A program made the translations under genes and the position numbers. Below the pieces are notes generated by a model. It was not told where the DNA came from and did not search any database. It saw only the letters and a program-made list of their open reading frames with translations. From a virus: a DNA stretch of 59,625 bases. This document shows positions 48,217-55,347 of the stretch, piece after piece (the stretch's first letter is position 1; every line of letters starts with the position of its first letter). The DNA lies in IMG/VR virus record IMGVR_UViG_3300040781_000192, positions 1-59,625 of that record. The stretch is one strand, 5' to 3'.

Positions 48217-48245
48217 ATAATACCACTACCCCATTCCGGAGTCAA
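48217..48245 (-). promoter_or_regulatory. Sigma70-like promoter (minus strand)
   Basis: TTGACT (48240-48245), 17-base spacer, TATTAT (48217-48222) preceded by TGG; TTCGCTTTTTTAG upstream. Drives 47938-48177. Confidence 0.88.
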
Positions 48246-48258
48246 CTAAAAAAGCGAA

Positions 48259-48570
48259 CTATTCGAAAATAATATGAGCACTATCCTTTATCCCATGACA
48301 CCAAGGATTATTGGTTACGATGGCGCTATCTTCCGGACGTGATTTCAATTGCAGGGTTTCGGATTCCCCATGACAAACAAACCAGAAACCCATTATATTA
48401 TCGGACGGTTTAATACTAACGAAACCAGCTGATACCACCTCGAGGCTGTTACCGCGGGTGTGTCGAAGAATCTTTCGGGTAGCACTAGCGACTTCGCTAT
48501 GCACCATTATCTTCGGGAATATAATCGGGAAATCACTATTGCCGTCGCTGAGCATGATATATTTAAACAT
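48259..48570 (-). CDS. Hypothetical protein
   Basis: A 103-residue protein (FKYIMLSDGNSDFPIIFP start) with a mixed beta/alpha pattern and a Cys near the end. The ribosome site is weak. It follows a terminator, so it may be expressed by readthrough. No family recognised. Confidence 0.6.
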   Translation of the reverse strand: MFKYIMLSDGNSDFPIIFPKIMVHSEVASATRKILRHTRGNSLEVVSAGFVSIKPSDNIMGFWFVCHGESETLQLKSRPEDSAIVTNNPWCHGIKDSAHIIFE

Positions 48571-48583
48571 GGTATCCAGTTCC

Positions 48584-48615
48584 AAAAAAGAAACCTCTGG
48601 AGGCTAATCCAGAGG
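48584..48615 (-). terminator. Rho-independent terminator
   Basis: CCTCTGG, 8-base loop, CCAGAGG, then TTTCTTTTTT on the minus strand. A U-run also follows on the plus strand, so it can act both ways. It ends the 48636-49160 transcript. Confidence 0.8.
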
Positions 48616-48635
48616 CTCTTTTTATGTTCTAAGTT

Positions 48636-49160
48636 CTAGTCTTCCCAGTGGATAGATAACTGCCCACCCAGCTCAAGGATATCCAAGGACCTGCTATCAA
48701 GCAAGACCATTGGTGCGAGGATGTAATCAAAGTCGCCATCATAGCGGCCAAGAGAGATGGTGTAGTCATCGAGGATTTCGTAGGCACGGCCATCGTCCAC
48801 ATATCGGCCATCCTTAAACCAGATCAACTTATCGCTGGCGCTTATGCGGTGCCGCTCGTCAAACGTAACACGATACTCAAGCTGGTCATTCGCTTCGACC
48901 TGCTTGATAACGAACTGCTCAGCAACCCACTCACGGGCAACATTTTCGATTGCGTTCGGATTGAGCGGCTGCTCCCACGGAAGCTGAGCCGAGGTGTTAC
49001 AGGGCACGCGGCCGTACACCTGAGTGATTTTGGAAGTCGGGCGAATGCCGCCTTCTTCATAGCGCCCAGCAGTCAGCCGGTAGAGATTAATCTCGCGGCA
49101 TCCCTGCAGTACGCAGACGCTGTGTTTGTTACTTCTGAAACCTTTGTTGCGCTTTGCCAT
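48636..49160 (-). CDS. Hypothetical protein
   Basis: A 174-residue soluble protein. Its N-terminus is basic (AKRNKGFRSNKHSVC) with two Cys, the C-terminal half is acidic and beta-rich. SD AGGAG. It is the first gene after the lipoprotein cluster. No family recognised. Confidence 0.7.
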   Translation of the reverse strand: MAKRNKGFRSNKHSVCVLQGCREINLYRLTAGRYEEGGIRPTSKITQVYGRVPCNTSAQLPWEQPLNPNAIENVAREWVAEQFVIKQVEANDQLEYRVTFDERHRISASDKLIWFKDGRYVDDGRAYEILDDYTISLGRYDGDFDYILAPMVLLDSRSLDILELGGQLSIHWED

Positions 49161-49172
49161 TTGGAGCTCCTG

Positions 49173-49346
49173 TCAATTTGGGTTAAGTTGCTGCTTGGTC
49201 TTCTCAAACCGTTTCATACACTTAGTATGGACCTTCCGTTTCTTCCGGTCCAGAACCATTTGATTGGTCGGATTACCTCTGGTATCGGCGGTTAAGGTGC
49301 CACCGCAGATATAACAGAGCTGGCCTCGAGATGGTAGGTTAGTCAT
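49173..49346 (-). CDS. Small CxxC protein
   Basis: A 57-residue basic protein with CYICGG near 11-16 and a second Cys (HTKCMKRF), so a possible zinc site. ATG 49346 overlaps the end of the lipoprotein gene. Function unknown. Confidence 0.6.
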   Translation of the reverse strand: MTNLPSRGQLCYICGGTLTADTRGNPTNQMVLDRKKRKVHTKCMKRFEKTKQQLNPN

Positions 49347-49773
49347 GTTCCGGCCATCCCCAGCAGTGCAACAGCTCGTGGCCGATAATGTACAGCCGGA
49401 AGTAATCGTCATAGCCGTGTGGGACTTGAGCATAGATGTAACAGACGTTGCCCATAGGATAAGCCATCCCGTAAATATCCGCACCGTTATTTGGTTGGCC
49501 GGCCTGAGCTGCTTTGGCTTGGATCTCTTCGAGGCTGGTCCAGTTGAAGGTGATCATCATATTCTCATTCCAGACGCGCTGGTCTTCTGGAAGGTTATCC
49601 ATGATGGTATCATCGAAGTCGGAATTAACCCCGCTGGCGAACTGTATCTCCGGCGATGGCATATCAAACTGCGTGCCAGCAGTGAAGTCCTCCATCAGCC
49701 GGTCCTGAATGTTTCCGTCACCACAAGATGCTATCATTCCGGTCAAAAGTAGCAGTACAACCAAACGTTTCAT
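49339..49773 (-). CDS. Lipoprotein with HExxH metallopeptidase motif
   Basis: A 144-residue protein with a lipoprotein signal (lipobox IASC, Cys17) and a zinc-peptidase motif GHELLH near residues 131-136, with Glu133 as catalytic residue. A third zinc ligand may be the His near the end (WPEHD). ATG 49773 has AAGGAG six bases before it. It would be anchored in the host membrane facing the periplasm. It may cut a host envelope protein or protect against superinfection; inference. Confidence 0.75.
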   Translation of the reverse strand: MKRLVVLLLLTGMIASCGDGNIQDRLMEDFTAGTQFDMPSPEIQFASGVNSDFDDTIMDNLPEDQRVWNENMMITFNWTSLEEIQAKAAQAGQPNNGADIYGMAYPMGNVCYIYAQVPHGYDDYFRLYIIGHELLHCWGWPEHD

Positions 49774-49786
49774 TTCCAACTCCTTC

Positions 49787-49954
49787 TTAGCTAAAGATTA
49801 CAAACAATGTCATAAAAGGCCAGACCGCATAACAGATTGCTCTGCTCAACGGGTCTTTGGCGTATTGATTACCAGCGGCTTCTCCAGCGACGACCCAAGC
49901 ACAACCACCAAGTAACCATAGCAGGGCGCACAGTACGGATAGAAACAAAATCAT
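49787..49954 (-). CDS. Small membrane protein
   Basis: A 55-residue protein with a membrane helix (ILFLSVLCALLWLLGGCAWVVAG) and a second hydrophobic end (AVWPFMTLFVIFS). ATG 49954 has GAGG ten bases before it and overlaps the previous stop. Function unknown. Confidence 0.65.
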   Translation of the reverse strand: MILFLSVLCALLWLLGGCAWVVAGEAAGNQYAKDPLSRAICYAVWPFMTLFVIFS

Positions 49955-50106
49955 ATATCCAGCTCCTCGTAAACATCCTTGCCGGTGAATAGCCAGACAA
50001 GAGGCCATGCGATAAAGAAGAGCAACAGGTGCATTACAACTAAACCAACAACTGCTACTGGCGCCCAAATCGGACTGGTCAATAAGACAAGCCAGCGTTT
50101 AAGCAT
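49951..50106 (-). CDS. Small membrane protein
   Basis: A 51-residue protein with a long hydrophobic stretch (VAVVGLVVMHLLLFFIAWPLVWLF). ATG 50106 lies inside the end of the 50099 gene and its stop overlaps the next gene (ATGA). The two small membrane genes are co-translated and may work together. Confidence 0.6.
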   Translation of the reverse strand: MLKRWLVLLTSPIWAPVAVVGLVVMHLLLFFIAWPLVWLFTGKDVYEELDI

Positions 50107-50401
50107 CACGCCAATCCCCTTCTAAGGCTTGCCGTGCTTCATGATAAACACAAACAAAACCGTCTTCAAGATATTCAGGATCATCATCTGGACAGCATTG
50201 CAAACAAGCGTGGTCTTTAAATAATGGCGGAGTCTTCTCTACTATCCATTTTGCCCAGATTAGTTTTTCATCTCGCAGCCGTTGGTTTTCTTCAATGGCT
50301 GAAACTAGAACGGTCACCTCAAAACTAGTGAGGTTATCTGGTCTATCATCTTCTGCCCGATATCTTAATCTTTTTAGGATGTGCTCTATTTCCGTCATCA
50401 T
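50099..50401 (-). CDS. Hypothetical protein, first gene of the leftward accessory operon
   Basis: A 100-residue helical protein with three Cys in CLQCCPDDDP near 66. ATG at 50401 has AGGGG seven bases before it. A promoter with a 17-base spacer lies just upstream, next to the 33-bp repeat array. Function unknown. Confidence 0.65.
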   Translation of the reverse strand: MMTEIEHILKRLRYRAEDDRPDNLTSFEVTVLVSAIEENQRLRDEKLIWAKWIVEKTPPLFKDHACLQCCPDDDPEYLEDGFVCVYHEARQALEGDWRDA

Positions 50402-50446
50402 ATGCAAACCCCTTCTCTGATTAATCGTTATTTATCCCCTGCAAAG

Positions 50447-50475
50447 AATATACGATGTCTGGGCTTTCGGTTCAA
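50447..50475 (-). promoter_or_regulatory. Sigma70-like promoter next to the 33-bp repeat array
   Basis: TTGAAC (50470-50475), 17-base spacer, TATATT (50447-50452). It starts the leftward accessory operon. The repeat array begins 25 bases upstream of its -35. Confidence 0.75.
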
Positions 50476-50500
50476 CTCGTATTTAGATCCTTTTTAAATC

Positions 50501-50680
50501 GGTTCTAGCACCTCCCAGAACCACCAAAAAAGAAGTTCTATTGGATTCCAGAACCAAGCAAAAACAGGTTCTAGATAGTTTTAGAACCACTGCAAGACAG
50601 GTTCTAGAACTAGTTTGACAGGTGGCTAAACATGTTCTAGAACTTCAAATAGACATGTCTAAACAGCCTCTAGAACCATA
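50501..50680. repeat. Five to six 33-bp imperfect tandem repeats (iteron-like array)
   Basis: Units at 50501, 50534, 50567, 50600 and 50633 are each exactly 33 bases long; a partial sixth begins at 50666. Each begins with a [GAT]GTTCTA core, which in later units extends to the palindrome GTTCTAGAAC. Units 1-3 also carry the reverse half-site (C/T)AGAACC 14 bases into the unit. All five full units end in A-rich A[AG]A[CG]A-like sequence. The array lies in a 464-base stretch with no supported gene. Direct repeats with a set period suit a replication initiator or regulator. Confidence 0.85.
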
Positions 50681-50865
50681 GGCAGATACGCTATTCAATT
50701 CTGCCGGACATAGTACCACCCGCATGCCTCCGAGATCGCAGCGTATACGGGCGATATGGGCTCCACTTTTCGGCGAATGCCTTCCCAGAATCCCAACATG
50801 TCCAAATAACCCTCGCATACACCCACTATTGAGTCTATTCGAGTGGTATTCGACCATTATATGAT
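50681..50865. other. Gene-free stretch right of the repeat array
   Basis: No frame with a ribosome site. It holds an AT-rich segment ATTCGACCATTATATGATC near 50850 and a Cys-rich antisense frame that I reject. No other structure was clear. Confidence 0.4.
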
Positions 50866-51306
50866 CTAAACTAGAGGGGCAGAGAAGCGTTCTGCTAGTT
50901 CTAGACGCAATCGCATTTGAAAGAACTGGATAAAATGGCCAATCTCGACATCGACAGGAATGACCACAATCTTCCTCCCATGATTCACTTTCGCTTCGAA
51001 CTTAACCCGCCATTTGCAATGACTCTTTCGATAGAATAAAGTTGGGGTTTGACCCGCGCTGGCTTGGCGAGTCGTCTGAACCCACCATTGCGAGAGTTGA
51101 AGCTGCTCACAAAACTTAACTTCCAGTGCCATCCATTCTATGCCCACAATATCAAATCCACCTACCGCACTCTGCATCTGATTCCGCAACAGCTGGGGCG
51201 GCTCTACTCCGAACTCATTATATACCAAATCAATCGACGGCTGAAGTACTTTCACCACTTCCCGCTCTCCTCGCTTACCTTTGTTACGACTAAACAAACC
51301 ACCCAT
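50866..51306 (-). CDS. PD-(D/E)XK endonuclease, resolvase-like
   Basis: A 146-residue nuclease candidate. GKRGEREVV near 9-17 gives the first Glu, GGFDIVGIEWMALEVKF (near 49-65) gives Asp and Glu-x-Lys, and QTTRQASAGQ gives a downstream Gln. This is the fold of archaeal-type Holliday resolvases and VRR-like nucleases. ATG 51306 has AAAAGGAG six bases before it. It sits between the repeat array and the primase gene, which suits DNA branch cleavage in replication. Confidence 0.7.
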   Translation of the reverse strand: MGGLFSRNKGKRGEREVVKVLQPSIDLVYNEFGVEPPQLLRNQMQSAVGGFDIVGIEWMALEVKFCEQLQLSQWWVQTTRQASAGQTPTLFYRKSHCKWRVKFEAKVNHGRKIVVIPVDVEIGHFIQFFQMRLRLELAERFSAPLV

Positions 51307-51385
51307 CTTCATCTCCTTTTAGTTAATAATATGTTTAAGAAAGAATAATACATAATCATATTACCCGTAAAGCTACAGCCACTAA

Positions 51386-51445
51386 GGGTTATATATAATA
51401 ATAATATAAATAATATAATAATATAGGATAAAACCCTTATAGGGG
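51386..51445. other. AT-rich inverted repeat, candidate DNA unwinding region
   Basis: AAGGGTT near 51386 and AACCCTT near 51432 flank about 40 bases of almost pure A/T. This hairpin is in the 248-base gap between the nuclease and primase genes. The rest of the gap (to 51554) is AT-rich with no gene. Confidence 0.55.
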
Positions 51446-51554
51446 GATACAATATCTACTCCCTGTTTTTCCTATTTACCCTTGGCCCCTATTATTATAT
51501 TATTTCACCCGCAACACCACCGTCTTCCTAGCTTTGCGGGGAATATGCCCTATA

Positions 51555-53837
51555 TTATAAATAAGACGATCCATCCCAACTATTTGTAACAGCGAAACAT
51601 TTCGAACTGCTTTTATACTTGTCAGTGATTTGTTTCGGGGGTATCTGAATCAAATCTCCCGAGTCGATTAGAACTTGGATAGCGGATTGCACTGCTCTGG
51701 TTGAGCCGCCACTATCTTTTCTAAACGAGGCGCGCTTATCAAGTCGCCGATGAAAGTAAGTGTATGGAATTATCATGTCACTGTGGAAATTGGTTGGCAC
51801 ACCGTAACTCTTTAGCGCTCCGGGTTTGGAAGTTAAGAAATGGTTGATAGCTGATTTCAAATCGGCTATTTGTTTTCCGTTGCCCTGCCCAACATCGCCG
51901 GATGCAAACCGCTTGGCAACGGTCGTGATATCCTTCTTCACAAAGGTGATTGCCCATTGCGCTATCTGCGGAGTCACTACCGCGTTATGCGGGTCGGTGC
52001 CGACTGCTATCAGCCCTGCCAGCTTGAGTGCTTTCAGGTGGGCCCGATTCCAAAGTTGACATTCAACATCTTGGCTTGACTTATTGATAACGGAATCAGC
52101 TTCGTTGTTGAATGCCAGTAGCAGGTTATTCGCTTCCGTCTCGATGGAGACCGGAGCGCAAGTGCCGTTATTCATCATCGTCAAGGAAACGGTTGCCATT
52201 TCGATAAAGCGCGCGAGCATCCTTTGGTCCGGTGCATGGTCTGCATTATGGTTGAGCGGTGGGCGTTTTCCTTTATATTCGATTATGCTGAATCGGGGTA
52301 TCAAGCCCTCGGCGATATGGCTCTCGTCAATCCCATCGAAGAATGCCTCGGGGGTTGATTCGCCGAGCAGGGTAACATTCGGCGCTTGGACTATTTTGGT
52401 GTTCTTCTCAGAATCGGAATAGGCGGTTGACTTGAGCATTTTGTCCCAGCCGGATTTTGAATACAGGTCAAGGAATACTTTCTTCAGCATGATCTCAGAA
52501 CCGCTAGCGCGAGGAGAGCTGAGCTGCTGGAGGGTTAAACCAACCTCGCCTAGAATCGAAACGAAGCATGGCTTAGTATCTAGAACCTTTATCATGGCCT
52601 GTCCAGAGGCGAAAGATCCCGGACCCGAGAACTCGTCAATCATCGGGATGGTTGGCCTTGCCGCTGACATCAACTTATCAATGCCTGTAGCAGCGCCTTC
52701 TTTGCCGGCGCCTGTTTTGGCTAGAATGATAAGATACTGATTCAGGCCGGTGCCACTGATATTATAGCTGCGACCACAAATGCCGGCTGCCAATGCTAGC
52801 GCCGCCGCAAGAGCGATTTCAGGTACGGGTCTGATTGCACTTGAGTATATATACTGTGCCATCTCTCCCACGAGCCCGATTGGAAGTTCAACGCCGTGGA
52901 GTGGCACAGGTTCAGAAATCGGCGCTTGTTCATGCTGGCTTGGAGCGGGCTGAGTTGTTGCGGGTATTTCGGGCCTCTCTGCTTCTCGGCGATCTTCCGT
53001 CGCAGTAGCGATCGCCGCTTGCGCGTTAAGTTTAAGTTCGTCAAAGTCGACTGGCGCTGGTTGCTTGGCCCTGATCTTGCCAAGGGCGAAGTTGATGTAG
53101 GTATCATTTCTTTGGGCCTTCTCTCTTTTGCCAAGTGCGCTCATTCTAAAGATGCGGCGTACCTGCTCATTGGATTGGGTGTAGAAAGCGATAATAGACA
53201 GGAGCGCCAAATCGGCTTCTGACTGGCTCGGGTATTCAGACATGTCCCCTGAACAGAGGGCATCAAACTTTTCCCCATTCACAGCGCCCGATGCCATCTC
53301 CACAATAGCCATGTCACTGACATCGCCATCCTGTTCGGAGAGCTCGACGGTTACCTCGGGTTTCATCTGCCCGTACATTCCGGTCAGTATTTCTTGGCAG
53401 TCCTTGATTGGCCGGTGATGAACCGTATCGCCGGTGCAAATCATATAGCGCCCAGTGCTATACATTTCGATGTGGTCGCGATTAACGCCGGACGGGATAG
53501 CTCCTCGCACAATAATATGATACCCAGTCTTTGAAGTGCTGCGCTCGGTATAACTTTGGCAGGCTTCCATGATTGAGTCATGGCGGGCAAGCTGTTCAGC
53601 TGTGGCAGGATTCTCCGGCTTATTATCTAAATCAATAATAGAGTAGGGGTCCCATGATGCGAGGACATAACCAACATTCGGGTATCCGGTTCGGCAGGCT
53701 TCTTCGAAGGTTCCCCAAGTGGCAGGATCTGTCGGGGATGCCATTTGCCCAGTGCGCGGATTGATAGGTTTCTTATCAAGGCCGGCACATACCCACTGGT
53801 CTCGCTCGCGCAATTCAAGTGGAATGTTATTTCGCAA
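51555..53837 (-). CDS. Primase-polymerase / ATPase fusion (replication initiation)
   Basis: A 760-residue protein. The N-terminal 200 residues look like an archaeo-eukaryotic primase (Prim-Pol) domain: NVGYVLASWDPYSIIDLDN supplies the catalytic Asp pair and GYHIIVRG a conserved His. Residues about 215-250 (RRIFRMSALGKREKAQRNDTY) fit the helix bundle found after NrS-1-like primases. The C-terminal half has a P-loop AKTGAGKE (near 370) and ATPase-like features. The TTG start at 53837 has AAGGAG seven bases before it. It likely starts replication, perhaps at the nearby repeats. Confidence 0.8.
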   Translation of the reverse strand: MRNNIPLELRERDQWVCAGLDKKPINPRTGQMASPTDPATWGTFEEACRTGYPNVGYVLASWDPYSIIDLDNKPENPATAEQLARHDSIMEACQSYTERSTSKTGYHIIVRGAIPSGVNRDHIEMYSTGRYMICTGDTVHHRPIKDCQEILTGMYGQMKPEVTVELSEQDGDVSDMAIVEMASGAVNGEKFDALCSGDMSEYPSQSEADLALLSIIAFYTQSNEQVRRIFRMSALGKREKAQRNDTYINFALGKIRAKQPAPVDFDELKLNAQAAIATATEDRREAERPEIPATTQPAPSQHEQAPISEPVPLHGVELPIGLVGEMAQYIYSSAIRPVPEIALAAALALAAGICGRSYNISGTGLNQYLIILAKTGAGKEGAATGIDKLMSAARPTIPMIDEFSGPGSFASGQAMIKVLDTKPCFVSILGEVGLTLQQLSSPRASGSEIMLKKVFLDLYSKSGWDKMLKSTAYSDSEKNTKIVQAPNVTLLGESTPEAFFDGIDESHIAEGLIPRFSIIEYKGKRPPLNHNADHAPDQRMLARFIEMATVSLTMMNNGTCAPVSIETEANNLLLAFNNEADSVINKSSQDVECQLWNRAHLKALKLAGLIAVGTDPHNAVVTPQIAQWAITFVKKDITTVAKRFASGDVGQGNGKQIADLKSAINHFLTSKPGALKSYGVPTNFHSDMIIPYTYFHRRLDKRASFRKDSGGSTRAVQSAIQVLIDSGDLIQIPPKQITDKYKSSSKCFAVTNSWDGSSYL

Positions 53838-54042
53838 GTTGCTGCTCCTTCAATATAGCATTCAAATATTCAATTCGATTAACAGACGGATTCTTGGTCT
53901 TTTCATCGATAAGCGATTTCAGCCAAAAGTAGGGGAGGCCGGTTTCGATATGCAACTGGATAAGTGTCCTTTTATCGGACTGAAGCAGCAAAGTGGTTTC
54001 CCTGAGCAATTTGCCGGGTTTGTCAAAGTCTTCTGTGCCCAT
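53827..54042 (-). CDS. Small HTH regulator
   Basis: A 71-residue protein. Residues about 18-60 form a Cro/CI-like helix-turn-helix (LLLQSDKRTLIQLHIETGLPYFWLKSLID). It is encoded just before the primase gene, whose TTG start lies inside its end. It faces the divergent early promoter region, so it may control the early genes or the replication operon. Confidence 0.75.
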   Translation of the reverse strand: MGTEDFDKPGKLLRETTLLLQSDKRTLIQLHIETGLPYFWLKSLIDEKTKNPSVNRIEYLNAILKEQQLAK

Positions 54043-54080
54043 GTATTTTCCTCCTTTCGATTTATTTATAAGACTTCCGT

Positions 54081-54109
54081 ATAATAGGATAAGTAAATAG
54101 GAAATGCAA
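54081..54109 (-). promoter_or_regulatory. Sigma70-like promoter of the regulator-primase operon
   Basis: TTGCAT (54104-54109), 17-base spacer, TATTAT (54081-54086). It reads left into the HTH gene and primase gene. Confidence 0.8.
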
Positions 54110-54153
54110 GTGGTTTTTTATATAAAATAATACCTAAAAAATGATCTTTGGTG

Positions 54154-54182
54154 TTGATGTTTTAGCCTACGTACGCTATAAT
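54154..54182 (+). promoter_or_regulatory. Rightward early promoter with consensus -10
   Basis: TTGATG (54154-54159), 17-base spacer, TATAAT (54177-54182). It faces the leftward promoter at 54081-54109. A hairpin follows within 15 bases of the start site. Confidence 0.8.
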
Positions 54183-54195
54183 GGGACTGGAGCCC

Positions 54196-54230
54196 TCGGC
54201 ACGCTATAGATGCCGATTTATTTTGCTTTT
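54196..54230 (+). terminator. Short hairpin and U-rich leader terminator
   Basis: TCGGCA (54196-54201) and TGCCGA (54211-54216), then TTTATTTTGCTTTT. The expected RNA from the promoter at 54154 would be only about 40 nt if this works, so it may be an attenuator or make a short RNA. Confidence 0.5.
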
Positions 54231-54244
54231 AGTCTCTTTTTATG

Positions 54245-54273
54245 TTGATCTCGAACGCGAAGTATACTATATT
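54245..54273 (+). promoter_or_regulatory. Sigma70-like promoter for the 54313 gene
   Basis: TTGATC (54245-54250), 17-base spacer, TATATT (54268-54273). TTTTAGTCTCTTTTT lies upstream, as at the other conserved promoters. Confidence 0.8.
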
Positions 54274-54312
54274 ATATTTATCAGGAACGAAACCCTAACA
54301 AAGGAGAACAGC

Positions 54313-54558
54313 ATGAAACTTATCTACACAAAAGGAATGCAAGACCTATTGGAGAAAAGTGTCAATGAGTACTTGGTAGCTTTGGAAGCAGACTCGGAAG
54401 ACGTGAATGCCCTCGGCCACGAAGACCTCATTGATATGATGCACGATGCTCGCTCCGATGGGGAATTCATGGACGCCGCAGCATGCGCGTTGGCCCTTGA
54501 TATTTGGTATACAGCTGAAGAAGTGAAAGGGAATAAAGATGTCCGACGTATTAGATAA
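54313..54558 (+). CDS. Small acidic early protein
   Basis: An 81-residue acidic protein (SVNEYLVALEADSEDVNALGHEDLIDMMHD). SD AAAGGAG. Helical and without a known domain. It overlaps the next gene by 20 bases. Likely an early host-takeover protein. Confidence 0.8.
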   Translation: MKLIYTKGMQDLLEKSVNEYLVALEADSEDVNALGHEDLIDMMHDARSDGEFMDAAACALALDIWYTAEEVKGNKDVRRIR

Positions 54559-54841
54559 ATTCGACGCGAGCATTGAGGTGCCGCTAATCGCCGATATTCC
54601 GGAGGCCGTTCGCTTCGCCTCAATCATTCGGGAATGCCTTGTTGAATATGAGCATGGCGGGGCAGCGACCACAGATGAATTGCACCCGAACCTGACCATG
54701 GAAAAACTTTGCTGGGTCGCCACCCAAATGACTTTCGAGTTTGCGAGTGGCGAAGAATGGCTCCGCCCTCGGCTCCCTTGGGAGTATGGCGCGGCCTATG
54801 ATGACCTGCAAGTTTGGTATGATACCTACATTACTCTTTAA
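54539..54841 (+). CDS. Small acidic early protein
   Basis: A 100-residue acidic, Trp-rich protein (LVEYEHGGAATTDELHPNLTMEKLCWVATQM). SD AAAGGG. No domain recognised. A terminator follows. Confidence 0.8.
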   Translation: MSDVLDKFDASIEVPLIADIPEAVRFASIIRECLVEYEHGGAATTDELHPNLTMEKLCWVATQMTFEFASGEEWLRPRLPWEYGAAYDDLQVWYDTYITL

Positions 54842-54845
54842 TGCT

Positions 54846-54873
54846 GAGCCCCTTCACAGGGGCTTTTTTTTAG
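54846..54873 (+). terminator. Rho-independent terminator
   Basis: AGCCCC, TTCACA loop, GGGGCT, then seven T residues. Confidence 0.9.
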
Positions 54874-54892
54874 TATTTAGTGCGCTTTTATG

Positions 54893-54921
54893 TTGCGTCT
54901 ACTCTAGGTTAGTGCTATTAT
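54893..54921 (+). promoter_or_regulatory. Sigma70-like promoter
   Basis: TTGCGT (54893-54898), 17-base spacer, TATTAT (54916-54921). TTTAACAGGAACACAA follows as in other promoters. Confidence 0.85.
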
Positions 54922-54961
54922 GGTTTTAACAGGAACACAAACTCAGAAAAAGGAGCTCAGC

Positions 54962-55222
54962 ATGAAACGTCAAAAAACTACAGTCAAGCGCATCGACACA
55001 AACGGAAACGAAGCTGGTAGCAGCGTTGCCAATTTCGAGGTGAATAACGGCCAAGTTTTTTCGGTCCTTTACGAGCACAGCTCACTTGGCCTCACCGAGT
55101 ATTTCGGTACCGGCAAAGTCGGCGTCAATGTTGCCACCGGAAAAGATTCTTTCGAAATGGCTTCCGAATCTGACGAGCGCATCTGGGTCCTAGCAGACCT
55201 CACCAGCGTCGACGAAGACTAA
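54962..55222 (+). CDS. Small early protein
   Basis: An 86-residue protein with basic start and acidic end, beta-rich middle (VFSVLYEHSSLGLTEYFGTGKVGVNVATG). SD AAAAGGAG. It forms a single-gene unit between promoter and terminator. Function unknown. Confidence 0.8.
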   Translation: MKRQKTTVKRIDTNGNEAGSSVANFEVNNGQVFSVLYEHSSLGLTEYFGTGKVGVNVATGKDSFEMASESDERIWVLADLTSVDED

Positions 55223-55234
55223 GCCTTAACCAAC

Positions 55235-55264
55235 GACCCGCTTCGGCGGGTCTTTTTTTTTTTA
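55235..55264 (+). terminator. Rho-independent terminator
   Basis: GACCCGC, TTCG, GCGGGTC, then eleven T residues. Confidence 0.93.
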
Positions 55265-55283
55265 CTTTTAGTCTCTTTTATCG

Positions 55284-55312
55284 TTGACTCTACTCCTTGG
55301 TTTTGGTATTAT
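55284..55312 (+). promoter_or_regulatory. Sigma70-like promoter, best match to the shared consensus
   Basis: TTGACT (55284-55289), 17-base spacer, TATTAT (55307-55312) preceded by TTGG; TTTTAGTCTCTTTT upstream and ATTTAAC downstream. Confidence 0.9.
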
Positions 55313-55347
55313 ATATTTAACATGGGGAACACACAAAGGAGATTAAA

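Noticed and set aside
50501-50680. The repeat array read as a CRISPR array
   Set aside because: The 33-bp units are contiguous with no unique spacers, contain palindromic half-sites and no cas genes are nearby.
50645-50857. A 70-residue minus-strand frame over the end of the repeat array
   Set aside because: No ribosome site; it overlaps the tandem repeats and has no protein-like pattern.
53827-54042. The small HTH protein as a lysogeny repressor
   Set aside because: At 71 residues with no dimer or cleavage domain, and with no integrase in the window, a CI-type lysogeny role is not supported.
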